A stretch of DNA of 64,000 nt, from contig NZ_CP061169.1 of the NCBI RefSeq assembly GCF_011751765.2, forward strand, positions 2,976,001 to 3,040,000. The letters run 5' to 3'. This DNA is from Paramicrobacterium chengjingii (GTDB lineage Bacteria; Actinomycetota; Actinomycetes; Actinomycetales; Microbacteriaceae). Both the position numbers and the translations under genes were made by a program. Positions within the stretch are counted from its first letter, which is position 1. Each line of letters opens with the position of its first letter. The notes under the pieces were generated by a model. The model was not told where the DNA came from and ran no database searches. It worked only from the letters and a program-made list of their open reading frames with translations. Shown piece after piece: positions 1 through 8,373 of the stretch.

Positions 1-341
1 GCCTCGGACGCAGCCGCGGGCGGGCTGCTTGACGAGGTGGACGTGATCACGGGCTTGTCGAGGGGGAAAACGCCAGGCGTCGGCTCGCGGCGGCCGCGAA
101 GCTCGGTCCTCAACCAGTGAAGACGGCCCGGAAACCGCGGGAGCTGAAATACTCGTACGACGCGGCGAAGGTGCTGCAGCGGGTCTGGGCGGCGTCGGGC
201 GAGCAGTGTGGGAAGTACCTGGCCGCCTCGATGCGACGGCAGGTGGATGGACTGGAACCTCACGGGGAGTTCGTCTGCGGTCGTTCCCGGTAGCCGCCCG
301 ACGTGCGTGCCGATGCGCTGGCGATGAGCCCGGCGACGTGA
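1..341 (+). pseudogene. Decayed integrase-domain transposase fragment
   Basis: Translation from base 1 gives LLDEVDVITGLS, then the readable frame shifts in the G run at 62-66 and continues as ENARRRLAAAAKLGP followed by KYSYDAAKVLQRVWAASGE and CGKYLAASM. This pattern (a Trp-Ala block, then a CGK.L block, then a GE.V block) is typical of actinobacterial transposases with an integrase catalytic domain. A TAG stop at 288-290 interrupts it, but the same frame reads on with family-like residues (PPDVRADALAMSPAT) to a TGA at 339-341. One frameshift and one premature stop make it a relic. The 5' part lies outside the window, and no terminal inverted repeat is visible on the right side. Confidence 0.7.
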
Positions 342-353
342 GAATAGGGATGA

Positions 354-965
354 TTACGGCTTGAACTTCGGCAGCACGTCGTCGTTGATGTACTGCGTGA
401 TCGTTTCATCGTCGGGCCTGTTATCTTCCGGCACAGAAAGTGAAACGCCAGCTTGAACTGAACCGTTGCTTGTGTTTACCGTACCGGCAGCGCCTTCGTG
501 CCAATCATTCCCGTCTTCTGTAATGAAGATGTGGATCGCTCGCTCCGACTCGTCCGTTGCATCCTTGTTAATAAATGCGTGGCAGCCGAGCGTGGGAGCG
601 ATGTTCCATGCCTCTTCGTCGTATGTCGCCTCCCACGTGGAGTACGTGGACTCCACTTCTGCTTCAGCTTCGATTCCCAATGCGTCAAAAACCTCGTCCG
701 AACCCGGGCCGAAGACCTCATTGCATACGTCCTCAGAGTTGACGTCGGTGATCTTTGAAATCGTCACGTGATTACCGTCGAATGGATCCTCTGAGTCGCT
801 GTTCGTCTGCGATTCCGACTCCTCAGACGATCCTCCCTCGTCACTGCCTTGCGACTGATCGTTCTCGTCTGCGTCGACCTCCTGCGACCCGCCGCCACAC
901 GCTGCGAGCATCGATGCGAGGGCTAAAGAGCCTAAGATAGCTGCGATCCGTTTCGTGACTACCAA
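354..965 (-). CDS. Putative secreted lipoprotein, unknown function
   Basis: A 203-aa protein. It begins with a basic residue pair, a hydrophobic stretch and a lipobox LAAC with the lipidated Cys at residue 23, so it should be anchored outside the membrane. Residues 24-60 are a low-complexity acidic Ser/Glu/Asp/Gln linker. The remaining globular part has two Cys (DVCNEVFG and LGCHAFI) that could form a disulfide, as in DUF3558-like actinobacterial lipoproteins, but I do not recognise the family. The start is TTG at 965-963, supported by AGGA six bases upstream. It is divergent from the HTH/membrane gene that follows, with about 185 bp between them. Confidence 0.75.
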   Translation of the reverse strand: MVVTKRIAAILGSLALASMLAACGGGSQEVDADENDQSQGSDEGGSSEESESQTNSDSEDPFDGNHVTISKITDVNSEDVCNEVFGPGSDEVFDALGIEAEAEVESTYSTWEATYDEEAWNIAPTLGCHAFINKDATDESERAIHIFITEDGNDWHEGAAGTVNTSNGSVQAGVSLSVPEDNRPDDETITQYINDDVLPKFKP

Positions 966-1099
966 GTCCCGTCCTAACGTCGTGTTTCGTTGCCTGCCAC
1001 GACGCTACAAGGACGTCTGTCTGTTCTGACCGGTTGTGGCGGTGTCCGTACAGGCCCACACAAGCCCGCACAGGACGTGCATCGCTCCGTGGGCCCACA

Positions 1100-1105
1100 T
1101 ACAAT
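1100..1105 (+). promoter_or_regulatory. -10-like TACAAT before the HTH/membrane gene
   Basis: TACAAT fits a sigma70 -10 and would place the transcript start near 1112. That excludes the longer in-frame starts at 1034 and 1109, and fits a GTG at 1151 served by GGAGGA at 1139-1144. I see no good -35 at the expected distance. Confidence 0.4.
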
Positions 1106-1150
1106 GCCATGAGTTCACACACTGGCCGGACAGACTGTGGAGGAATGCAA

Positions 1151-2209
1151 GTGGAGCAGGAACGCGACGACGAAGCGAAGTTGGAGGGTTCATTTGACGG
1201 CATCGTCACTGACCTTCGCGAGCTCCGTGTGAACACTGGCGTTGTAACGTATGCGGAAATCGTGCGTCGTATCGGGCGATATCGTGGCCAGCTGAAGGGT
1301 GACGGGGTGAACGATGCACCGGCGCGATCTACTGTCTACGATGCGTTTCGTTTAGGTCGCAGCAGGCTGAACCCCGAACTGGTCGGAGAAATTGTTCGCG
1401 CATTGGGTGAAGACGAACAGTCCGTTCGTCAGTGGATGGTCCGTTGCTATCAGGTGCAAGCATCTTCTGAACGTAATTGTGAACGTGATGCTGTTTGCAC
1501 CGAAGATCCCGTTGAGTCGCCCGGGATCACTCAACCTCTCAAGTCGCATCGTTCGCGTTACATCTACGTGGGCTCGGTAATGTTCGCATGTGTACTTTTA
1601 AACGCGTTCGGCTACGCATTGGTCGGCAAGCTTCATCTTGCCCTGTACCTCGACATGGTCGGGACAGCAGTGGGAGCGATTATGCTCGGACCTTGGTACG
1701 GGGTCGCAATTGCGGTGCTGGGAAATGCAGCCGGCATGACTATTCATGGACCCATGGCGCTCGTGTTCGCGCTCGTTAACGTGGCGGGCGCGCTTGTATG
1801 GGGCTACGGTGTACGACGGTCTACCTGGGCCGCAACGTTCACGCAATTCTTCCGGTTGAATCTTGTAGTCGCTGTTGTCTGCACTCTCGTTGCGGTCCCA
1901 CTTCTGATGCTGGGCTATCACGGTGGATCAGGTCATACGTCTGATCAGTTGACCCATACGTTCACATCATCTGGCCAAAACCTGTTGAGCGCGGTACTTC
2001 TTTCGAACGGCATAACGTCGATACTCGACAAGCTAGCCACGGGTTTCATCGCGCTCGTCGTGATTCAGCGATGCGCGTCCCGAATCAAGTCCGTCGATTC
2101 AGAGTTTGTCAGTCCAGTCGACAACTTCTTCCGGTTTGCTCTGCGTCCAACGACTCAAATCACCCGGCCACTATGCAACTACTCCGCGGTCTTAGTCCGA
2201 ACTCCGTGA
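1151..2209 (+). CDS. HTH regulator fused to ECF-S-like membrane domain
   Basis: About 352 aa from GTG 1151; this start is chosen for the GGAGGA six bases upstream and for the -10 at 1100. Residues 1 to about 95 resemble the actinobacterial XRE-like N-terminal domain (DLRELRVNTG, then STVYDAFRLGRSRLNPELV). From about residue 140 the chain becomes hydrophobic, with roughly six membrane segments. It includes LALYLDMVGTAVGAIMLGPW, then GNAAGMTIHGP and ALVNVAGALVWGYGVRR, which are typical of S components of ECF vitamin transporters. No ECF A, A' or T gene is near. The architecture suggests a membrane-tethered one-component regulator that may sense or bind a small ligand. The fusion is read directly from the sequence; the sensing role is inference. 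In-frame alternatives are ATG 1109 and ATG 1145. Confidence 0.75.
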   Translation: MEQERDDEAKLEGSFDGIVTDLRELRVNTGVVTYAEIVRRIGRYRGQLKGDGVNDAPARSTVYDAFRLGRSRLNPELVGEIVRALGEDEQSVRQWMVRCYQVQASSERNCERDAVCTEDPVESPGITQPLKSHRSRYIYVGSVMFACVLLNAFGYALVGKLHLALYLDMVGTAVGAIMLGPWYGVAIAVLGNAAGMTIHGPMALVFALVNVAGALVWGYGVRRSTWAATFTQFFRLNLVVAVVCTLVAVPLLMLGYHGGSGHTSDQLTHTFTSSGQNLLSAVLLSNGITSILDKLATGFIALVVIQRCASRIKSVDSEFVSPVDNFFRFALRPTTQITRPLCNYSAVLVRTP

Positions 2210-2534
2210 GCCTGCACAATCCACACGTTGTTGCGGTGTTCGCGCGGGAGACTGCGACGCAATCACGAGTCCCGTGCAGGTGCTCGTTGGCGCCGGTGAA
2301 CTCACTCAATCACCGGATCACGACGAGACACTAACGGGGCGTGTTCCGGGATCGACGCGAAGGTCTTCCCGGTGCGGCCGGGGCCCTGCTGTGGACTCAT
2401 GCACGCGAGATCCTGGAAGTGGTAGCAACTTAAGGGTTTCACTCGACGGTCGATCGAGTTCCAGCCCGACCGGTCCTGCACTGAGAATGAGAATACTGTC
2501 GGATCCCGTGAGCTGGGCGGTAACCCGAGTCGCC
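2210..2534. other. 325-bp stretch without an intact gene
   Basis: This lies between two convergent genes. Several short frames read like coding remnants (for example one ending GALLWTHAREIL), but none is complete or recognisable. I see no strong hairpin or promoter. Confidence 0.4.
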
Positions 2535-2837
2535 TCAGTCGCGGAGAGGCGATCCTGCGACGTCGAACGAGAAGCCCCCAAAGTCATCTGATAGCAGAGG
2601 ACGTGCCGCAGCAATCGATTCTTGGACTGCAGGCACAGCGAGCGACGCCTGATGTGCGGCATCGCTCTCCCACAGCTCGACGACGAATACAGTGTTCGGC
2701 TCCTCGTCGTTGATTCCGACCTCGTAAGCCAGACAGCCGATCTCTGTAAGCTGATCGCTTCGACGTGTGAGATGTGCGACAAGTTCATCACGCTTGCCCG
2801 GCACTGTGCCGAGAGTACCGACGTTCGCAAAAGTCAT
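2535..2837 (-). CDS. ABM-fold monooxygenase (quinol monooxygenase-like)
   Basis: A 100-aa protein of the antibiotic-biosynthesis-monooxygenase/YgiN dimeric ferredoxin-like fold. The pattern is an N-terminal strand, KRDELVAHLTRR, then LAYEVGINDEEPNTVFVVE, LWESDAAHQASLAVPAVQ and a C-terminal strand. Enzymes of this class oxidise quinols or aromatic substrates without cofactors, but the substrate cannot be told. The ATG at 2837 is preferred over GTG 2846 because TATCGT lies seven bases upstream on the minus strand, a leaderless arrangement. It stands alone, convergent with the upstream membrane regulator. Confidence 0.75.
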   Translation of the reverse strand: MTFANVGTLGTVPGKRDELVAHLTRRSDQLTEIGCLAYEVGINDEEPNTVFVVELWESDAAHQASLAVPAVQESIAAARPLLSDDFGGFSFDVAGSPLRD

Positions 2838-3018
2838 GCTTGTCACGATAGCAATCTCGCTGAATTGCCGTTCGCTTATCGTTTGTTCAAAGCAGTCGCG
2901 ACGTTACTGCCGTAGCGTTGGTGACAGTCGTCATCAGCCGTGAGCATCATGAGCCCGACGATGAGGCGGCAAGTGTGAGCGAGCGCAGAGCACCATTTGC
3001 GCATCGTCATGTGACCTC

Positions 3019-3336
3019 GTGAGAAAGGACTTCGTTGATCAGAGAAGCTTCCCCTCGTTCGTCACACACGAGCTCCGTTGTCGGTCGCACGTGAACAGTC
3101 AAGGATCGTCGGGTGATGATGCGGAAGGTGCCCGCTCGCCTAACGCACGACTGCTGTTCTGGCTGAAGGTTCCGTACGTCGCCGATGTCGCACTCGTCAT
3201 CATCGGTACTGGGCTTCTCCTCGCCGATAACTCGATTGGCTGGTGGGTGCTCGTCTTCGCTGCCGTTCGCGCGATCATCGGCACAGTCGCATTATTCTGG
3301 CTTTACCCTCGGTTACAGGCGCGGCGCCGCGACTGA
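3019..3336 (+). CDS. Small two-TM membrane protein, unknown function
   Basis: Up to 105 aa. The last ~65 residues carry two hydrophobic segments (VPYVADVALVIIGTGLLLA and WWVLVFAAVRAIIGTVALFW) separated by a short polar turn, and end in a basic tail QARRRD, so an inner-membrane protein with the C-terminus inside is likely. The first ~40 residues are polar and lower in coding character; GTG 3091 is a possible shorter start. No Shine-Dalgarno site is clear for either. No family recognised. Confidence 0.5.
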   Translation: MRKDFVDQRSFPSFVTHELRCRSHVNSQGSSGDDAEGARSPNARLLFWLKVPYVADVALVIIGTGLLLADNSIGWWVLVFAAVRAIIGTVALFWLYPRLQARRRD

Positions 3337-3431
3337 CTCGCTTGCGGCATTGCCAGTATTGCGGCGCCCCAGGCACCCCGCGCTTCGAGTTCTTGTACTC
3401 GTGCGTGGTGTTTCCCGGGTCCGCCGCGTAC

Positions 3432-4892
3432 TCAGGTGCGCGGCCTGGTATCTCGGCCAGGGTCCGGCCCCGACTCATCGCCACAGTCGGGTCTGCTGCG
3501 GCGTCCCAGATACCGTCGGTTCACGTACCAGTCTGGTGGAACGAGTCTCGGGTGCCCTGTGTTGTCTCGGATGAGAGCCCATTCGCCGCGTTCAACCAGA
3601 CGGTGATGAAACCAACACAACATGACACCGTTCGTGGCGTCGGTTTTGCCGTCCTTTGCCCACCCCTGCACATGGTGTGCTTCACAGAGCCAGGCGGGGA
3701 TGTCACAGTCCATGGCAACACACGTGCCGCCATCGCGGGCGATGAGCGCGAGGCGTTGCTTCGGGGTGAACTCACGTCTGGCATACCCGAGATTCAACAC
3801 GTCACCATCACTGCCGATAACAACCTGGCGGGTGTCGCCGTCGCATCGCATCTGCTTCACAAACGACATCGGTAACGGCGCCGGGGTTCCCGGCGACCAC
3901 GCCGCACCCGTACCGTTGTCGAGGTCAGTGTCTTTCACGGTGACCAACACGGTGGGTCCTCTGCCGTGGAGTTTGGGCGCGGACTGTTGTTTCCCGGTGC
4001 CGCCGATGATCGCGGTGAACACGTCGGCACGTTCCTGCTGCCTCGACCGTGCTTCCGGTTCCAGGCCGTGGGCGGCTAACTCTTCGGTCTCCATGAACTT
4101 CGGGCTGGTGCGTTTGGACATGAATGCGTCAAACACCGGTGTCACCTGTGCTGCCTGTTCCGGGGAGAGAGTGCCGGTGATTCTCATGCTGCCATCATCC
4201 CGATGACGAAACACCAGAGCACGCGCCTCATGAAGTTCTTCCGCTGTGGGTTCCACACCATCCGGATCCAAAGCAACACAAAACATGCGTGCCTGCTGAC
4301 GCAGAGCATCCGCCGTGACAGGCACCTCACCAAAAGCGCCCGTCGCGTTGCCCAGCAGTGTGGTCTCGGCCCACTCTGCCTGTTCCGGTGCCACCCGCGA
4401 CAGCACCGGCGCCAACATTGATGTGATCACCTCGGCAACATCCAAACCGATCGTGCCCTCAGCAAGAGCATCCGCCGTCAGCGAGAACACCGGATCCAAC
4501 GGCAACCCCGTGTCAGACACCCGCGGTGTGGTCTGTTCGGCGACCTTCGTGTACCGGTGCGCTGTGGAGTTCTTCACCCCCGTCACCTTCTCAAACAATG
4601 CTGTCGGGGACGACGACCCGTGACGGGCAGCAAGACCATCAAATCCAGCATCGGTATCGGAGCGCCGGGCAATGTCCCCGACATTGCCGATTTGGCGGCC
4701 CTCGACAATGCGGGTGATGTTCCCCAGAACACCGGTATAGGTCAGGAGGGCGTCGGCAGACAGTGCGGCCGGATCAATCTTGGCAAGCTCAACAGCATCC
4801 GCCAGAATGTTCTCCGCCGCACGCACAGCCACAGCATCCGGACCCTCCACAGGCTCGAAATCGGAGACTGTCGCTGCGTTCAACATGACCAC
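3432..4892 (-). CDS. DUF222 / HNH endonuclease-domain protein (13E12-repeat type)
   Basis: A 486-aa protein with the long helical DUF222 region (about residues 30-330, including ALFEKVTGVKNSTAHRY) and a C-terminal HNH domain. The HNH motifs are CVAMDCDIPAWLCEAHHV, then GWAKDGKTDATNGVMLCWFHH. The AHH pair, the Asn of TNGV and the final HH fit the metal-binding and catalytic pattern, and the CxxxxC...C residues fit a structural zinc site. These proteins are often present in many copies in Microbacteriaceae and mycobacteria (REP13E12), and their role is not settled; mobility or DNA processing is often suspected. The GTG at 4892 and ATG at 4886 are both possible starts. An exact DnaA-box word lies upstream at 4950-4958. 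Confidence 0.85.
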   Translation of the reverse strand: MVMLNAATVSDFEPVEGPDAVAVRAAENILADAVELAKIDPAALSADALLTYTGVLGNITRIVEGRQIGNVGDIARRSDTDAGFDGLAARHGSSSPTALFEKVTGVKNSTAHRYTKVAEQTTPRVSDTGLPLDPVFSLTADALAEGTIGLDVAEVITSMLAPVLSRVAPEQAEWAETTLLGNATGAFGEVPVTADALRQQARMFCVALDPDGVEPTAEELHEARALVFRHRDDGSMRITGTLSPEQAAQVTPVFDAFMSKRTSPKFMETEELAAHGLEPEARSRQQERADVFTAIIGGTGKQQSAPKLHGRGPTVLVTVKDTDLDNGTGAAWSPGTPAPLPMSFVKQMRCDGDTRQVVIGSDGDVLNLGYARREFTPKQRLALIARDGGTCVAMDCDIPAWLCEAHHVQGWAKDGKTDATNGVMLCWFHHRLVERGEWALIRDNTGHPRLVPPDWYVNRRYLGRRSRPDCGDESGPDPGRDTRPRT

Positions 4893-4949
4893 AGTATTCC
4901 AGCACCCACTGACATTCCCAGCGACACAAACCCCCGATCACACTACCAT

Positions 4950-4958
4950 TGTGGATAA
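4950..4958 (-). promoter_or_regulatory. DnaA-box word TTATCCACA
   Basis: The plus strand reads TGTGGATAA, the exact complement of the consensus DnaA box, about 60 bp upstream of the DUF222/HNH start. A single box may be chance or regulatory. I do not call an origin here. Confidence 0.35.
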
Positions 4959-5023
4959 CTCGCAAAACTTGTTGCCTGTGGACGAAGAAGCACGGACATG
5001 TTGAGCGAAACCGTCTGACGACG

Positions 5024-5809
5024 CTAACCCACCCGGGCGATGGCGAGCAGGTGGATGCTGAGGTCGCGGATTCCAGGGACCGTGCTGCCCACGCAGGCGA
5101 GCGCATAAGCGGCATCCGTCAACTCGGTTTCATCGGCCGCAACGCTTTCAAGCAGAAGGCCGTTCGGCCCTTCGACTCCATGCACATCAATGAGCTCGAG
5201 TCCGGCCTCGGTCACGTCGGCCGCCAGCTCCTCCGCCGTATGGAAATGCCCGGCAGGAAACCGACCGCGTGCGATCGGTTCGCCCTTCGCGAAGAGATTC
5301 TCGAGCTCCCCCGTCATGCGCGGCTCGCGCGTCAGCGTCGCCGCCTGGAATGCGACAACACGTGAGAGCCCAGCTGCGAAGACAAATCCGCCGCGCCGCG
5401 TGACACGTGTCGCTTCCCGCAATGCACTCTGCCTGTCGTCCACGTGACTCAGGTGATAGAGCGGACCAAGCATGAGTGCCGCGTCGAACTCGTCGTCGGC
5501 GAACGGCAGGTCGCGAGCATCCCCGACTTGGGCACTGACGCCCGCCGCTCGAGCCGTCTCAACCTGTTCGGGCACCGGATCGACGAGCATAACGTCGATC
5601 CCGCGCTTCTGCAGCGGCACTGCATGGACACCGGTGGCGCCACCGATATCGATGACCCGCCCCGTGTCGAGGTACTCGGCAATGAGCTGCTGGGTTCGCC
5701 GATGTTCCAGCCTCCCTTGCGCGGAGCGCGTTGTGAGGCGAGCGTTCTCATCAAACTGCTCACGATAATACGCACGGACACGCTCGTCGATGTCATTCTG
5801 GTCAACCAT
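5024..5809 (-). CDS. Class I SAM-dependent methyltransferase
   Basis: A 261-aa protein. The SAM-binding motif I reads VIDIGGATGVHAVPL (about residues 55-69), followed by the acidic motif VMLVDPVPEQV, motif II GDARDLPFADDEFDAALMLG and a helix LYHLSHVDDRQSALREATRV, a standard Methyltransf_11/25 fold. The substrate is unknown; small molecules are common for this group. ATG 5809 is preferred over the longer 291-aa frame because CAGGAG lies six bases upstream and the homologous core begins just after it. It is divergent from the small ABM gene at 5919. Confidence 0.85.
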   Translation of the reverse strand: MVDQNDIDERVRAYYREQFDENARLTTRSAQGRLEHRRTQQLIAEYLDTGRVIDIGGATGVHAVPLQKRGIDVMLVDPVPEQVETARAAGVSAQVGDARDLPFADDEFDAALMLGPLYHLSHVDDRQSALREATRVTRRGGFVFAAGLSRVVAFQAATLTREPRMTGELENLFAKGEPIARGRFPAGHFHTAEELAADVTEAGLELIDVHGVEGPNGLLLESVAADETELTDAAYALACVGSTVPGIRDLSIHLLAIARVG

Positions 5810-5918
5810 GGTGGCTCCTGGCTCGTGGTGAGGGAACACTATCGAATGGATGCCGGGCAGATGAAACCTCGCGGATGCCGCGGGTGCCATCTTCAGCATT
5901 CGAATCTAAAATCGAGCT

Positions 5919-6227
5919 ATGGCCGTGGTCAAGATCAATGCAGTGCAGGTTCCTGAGGAGGCTCGCGCGGAGTTCGAGCGCCGGTTCATCAATCGGGCAG
6001 GGACTATCGATGACGCGCCCGGATTCTTGGGGTTCGAGATGTTGCGACCTGTCGCAGGAGACGACCGATATTTTATCGTTACCCGGTGGGATGACGACGA
6101 GTCATACGAAGCCTGGCGCGACGGCGACGCCCGCGCTGCCCACAAGGGAGAGCAGGGGAAGCGCGTCTTCACCGACGCAAACGTCCTAGAGTTTCAGGTC
6201 GTTCTGGACGTGAAACCAAAACGGTAG
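5919..6227 (+). CDS. ABM-domain protein, heme-degrading-monooxygenase-like
   Basis: A 102-aa protein. The block FINRAGTIDDAPGFLGFEML, then GDDRYFIVTRWDDDESYEAW and a C-terminal strand EFQVVLDV, matches the IsdG/HmoA-like branch of the ABM superfamily, with Asn and Trp residues in the usual positions. Such proteins open the heme ring to release iron, but substrate assignment needs biochemistry. ATG 5919 is preceded at six bases by TAAAAT, a probable leaderless promoter. Confidence 0.75.
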   Translation: MAVVKINAVQVPEEARAEFERRFINRAGTIDDAPGFLGFEMLRPVAGDDRYFIVTRWDDDESYEAWRDGDARAAHKGEQGKRVFTDANVLEFQVVLDVKPKR

Positions 6228-6252
6228 GAATCGTAAAAGATTTACACACAGG

Positions 6253-6261
6253 TTATTCACA
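6253..6261 (+). promoter_or_regulatory. DnaA-box-like TTATTCACA upstream of cstA
   Basis: This matches TTATNCACA exactly and sits about 90 bp before the CstA start in an AT-rich patch. The same patch can be read as promoter-like (TTACAC, 17 bp, TCTGTT). Its function is uncertain. Confidence 0.25.
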
Positions 6262-6344
6262 GATTCTGTTAGCCTCGACAGAAGCGACGGCATCGGGGCC
6301 GCCGCACCGTTGCAATGACGCACGCTGTGAAAGGGGAGAACTCC

Positions 6345-8072
6345 ATGGGTTCCCTTGTCCTCATGATCATCGGGCTGGCGATGTTCGCCGCCGGATACAT
6401 GGTGTATTCGAAGTACCTCGCAAAACGGGTGTACAAGCTGAATGAAAATTTCAAGACGCCCTCCCACGAGCTGAACGACGGCGTCGACTACGTCCCCACG
6501 AACAAATACATCTTGTGGGGGCACCACTTCACTTCGGTGGCGGGTGCAGCGCCGATCGTCGGCCCAGCAATAGCCGTCATCTGGGGATGGCTGCCAGCGT
6601 TCCTCTGGGTGACACTCGGCACCGTATTCTTCGCCGGAATGCACGACTTCGGCACGCTGTGGGCGTCAATGCGCAACAAGGGCCGTTCGATCGGCGCGCT
6701 CTCCGGCCGCTACATCGGCAAGCGCGGTGCAAACCTGTTTTTGATCGTCATCTTCCTCTTGCTGCTCATGGTGATCGCCGCATTCGCCGTCGTGATCAAG
6801 AACCTGCTCATCAGCACGCCCACCTCTGTGATCCCCACGTGGGGTGCGATCGTCGTCGCTCTGCTCGTCGGCGTCGCGGTCTATCGTCTGCGTTGGCCGC
6901 TCCTGCCGGTGACGATTGTCGGCGTTGTCGTGCTGTACGCGCTGATCGTTCTGGGCAACAGCGTGCCCGTGGTTCTGCCTGAGTCGACGCTCGGCATGAG
7001 CCCGGCGACGTTCTGGATCGTTGCCCTCTTCGTCTACGGCGCAATTGCATCGCTGCTTCCCGTGTGGGTTCTGCTGCAACCTCGTGACTACATCAATGGT
7101 GTGCAACTCTTTGTCGGTCTGATTCTCTTGTTCGGCTCTGTACTGCTGGCAACACTCTTCTCTGCGGTGAAGCCCGACATCGTGGCACCCATGTTCAACA
7201 CAGATCTGCCTGCCGGCACACCGAGCATGGTTCCGTTGTTGTTCGTCACCATCGCCTGCGGTGCCATTTCAGGTTTCCACGGCATGGTCTCGTCAGGTAC
7301 CAGCTCGAAGCAGATCGACAAGGAGACGGATGCTCGATTCGTCGGGTACTTCGGCGCAGTCGGTGAGGGCCTGCTCTCGCTCGGAACGATCCTCGCGGTC
7401 ATCGGCGGCATCAAGTCCGTCGCCGATTGGAACGAGATCTATAGTTCGTTCGGCGCTGGCGGAGTTGATGCGTTCGTGAAAGGTGGCGGTGCCCTCATGG
7501 AGAACGGCATCGGCTTGCCCGCTTCATTGAGCGCTACGGTGCTGGCGACCATGGCCGTGCTGTTTGCCGCGACGACAATGGACACCGGAATGCGATTGCT
7601 GCGCTTCGTCGTGCAAGAGATCGGCGAGACTGTGAAGCTCAAGATCACAAAGTTCCCCGCAACGGTGATCGTCGTCGTCGTCGGGCTCGGCCTGACATTC
7701 TCGCAGGGTCTCGGCGGCGAAGGTGGGTTGCGCATCTGGCCGCTGTTCGGCACAACGAACCAGATCATGGCGTCACTGTCGCTGTCGATTATCGCGGTGA
7801 TGCTGATTCGTAAGCGGCGTAATCCGTTGCCCGCGATCATTCCGCTTGTGCTGGTGTTCGTGCTGTCGTTCTGGGCAGCCATCGACCAGCTCATCGCTTT
7901 CACAACGCCGGGCAGCCAGGATTGGCTGCTATTCGCCCTGGATGTGATCATTATCTTTGCGAGCGTGTGGGTCGGCGTCGAAGCGGTGCTGGCGATGCGT
8001 CGAGCGGCAAAGGAACCACCAGAACCCGAGCACGAGGATGCCGAGCTCTCCGCGGTTCGAGAGGACGTCTGA
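6345..8072 (+). CDS. cstA: CstA-family (carbon starvation) transporter
   Basis: A 575-aa polytopic membrane protein. The N-terminal block (YILWGHHFTSVAGAAPIVGP, then WLPAFLWVTLGTVFFAGMHD) is the hallmark of CstA/BtsT carriers, which import pyruvate or peptides during carbon limitation. I count at least 14 hydrophobic segments; it is shorter than the ~700-aa enterobacterial CstA, as in many actinobacteria. The ATG at 6345 has AGGGGAG at proper spacing, whereas ATG 6315 lacks one. The stop is 4 nt before the start of the next small gene, and that gene overlaps the ArsA-like ATPase, so the three are probably one operon. Confidence 0.93.
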   Translation: MGSLVLMIIGLAMFAAGYMVYSKYLAKRVYKLNENFKTPSHELNDGVDYVPTNKYILWGHHFTSVAGAAPIVGPAIAVIWGWLPAFLWVTLGTVFFAGMHDFGTLWASMRNKGRSIGALSGRYIGKRGANLFLIVIFLLLLMVIAAFAVVIKNLLISTPTSVIPTWGAIVVALLVGVAVYRLRWPLLPVTIVGVVVLYALIVLGNSVPVVLPESTLGMSPATFWIVALFVYGAIASLLPVWVLLQPRDYINGVQLFVGLILLFGSVLLATLFSAVKPDIVAPMFNTDLPAGTPSMVPLLFVTIACGAISGFHGMVSSGTSSKQIDKETDARFVGYFGAVGEGLLSLGTILAVIGGIKSVADWNEIYSSFGAGGVDAFVKGGGALMENGIGLPASLSATVLATMAVLFAATTMDTGMRLLRFVVQEIGETVKLKITKFPATVIVVVVGLGLTFSQGLGGEGGLRIWPLFGTTNQIMASLSLSIIAVMLIRKRRNPLPAIIPLVLVFVLSFWAAIDQLIAFTTPGSQDWLLFALDVIIIFASVWVGVEAVLAMRRAAKEPPEPEHEDAELSAVREDV

Positions 8073-8076
8073 CGAC

Positions 8077-8373
8077 GTGGCATCTGCAGAGAGCGCGGCC
8101 CAGCGCTGGGAGGAACTCTCCCGGCGTTGGGCCGCGTTTCGCGACGGCATGCACGAGTTCTATGTCGGCCCGTACCGGCAGATGTTTCTGAGTGAGAAGC
8201 GGAGCGAAGACGATCTGTTCATGATCGTTGTTCTCGGTGAGGCGCTTGGCGTTCCCGACCCCGCCGCGTTTTATTCAGCGGAGCTGATGCCTGCCGTCTG
8301 GGACGACTTCCATGCCTGGCACAGACGCATCGGCATCCCCGACTCCCCTTTGGATCACATCGCATGCTGCTAG
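8077..8373 (+). CDS. Small CC-tail protein (cory-CC-star type), CstA partner
   Basis: A 98-aa soluble protein that ends in a Cys-Cys pair (DHIACC). It fits the small family I recall as cory-CC-star, found next to CstA-type carriers in Corynebacterium relatives. Its body is Trp- and acid-rich (RWEELSRRWAAFRDGMHEFY, then LGEALGVPDPAAFY). No enzyme motif is visible. The GTG at 8077 follows the cstA stop by 4 nt, and the last ten bases overlap the ATPase start. The C-terminal Cys pair could bind a metal or an ArsA-type partner, or be lipid-modified; this is inference. Confidence 0.75.
   Translation: MASAESAAQRWEELSRRWAAFRDGMHEFYVGPYRQMFLSEKRSEDDLFMIVVLGEALGVPDPAAFYSAELMPAVWDDFHAWHRRIGIPDSPLDHIACC

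Noticed and set aside
2270..2345. A thiolase-like N-terminal snippet (PVQVLVGAGELTQ)
   Set aside because: It is too short, there is no continuation in any frame, and the match is only to a generic pattern.
4950..6261. Two DnaA-box-like words as a replication origin
   Set aside because: They are 1.3 kb apart in separate promoters, and no dnaA, dnaN or box cluster is present.
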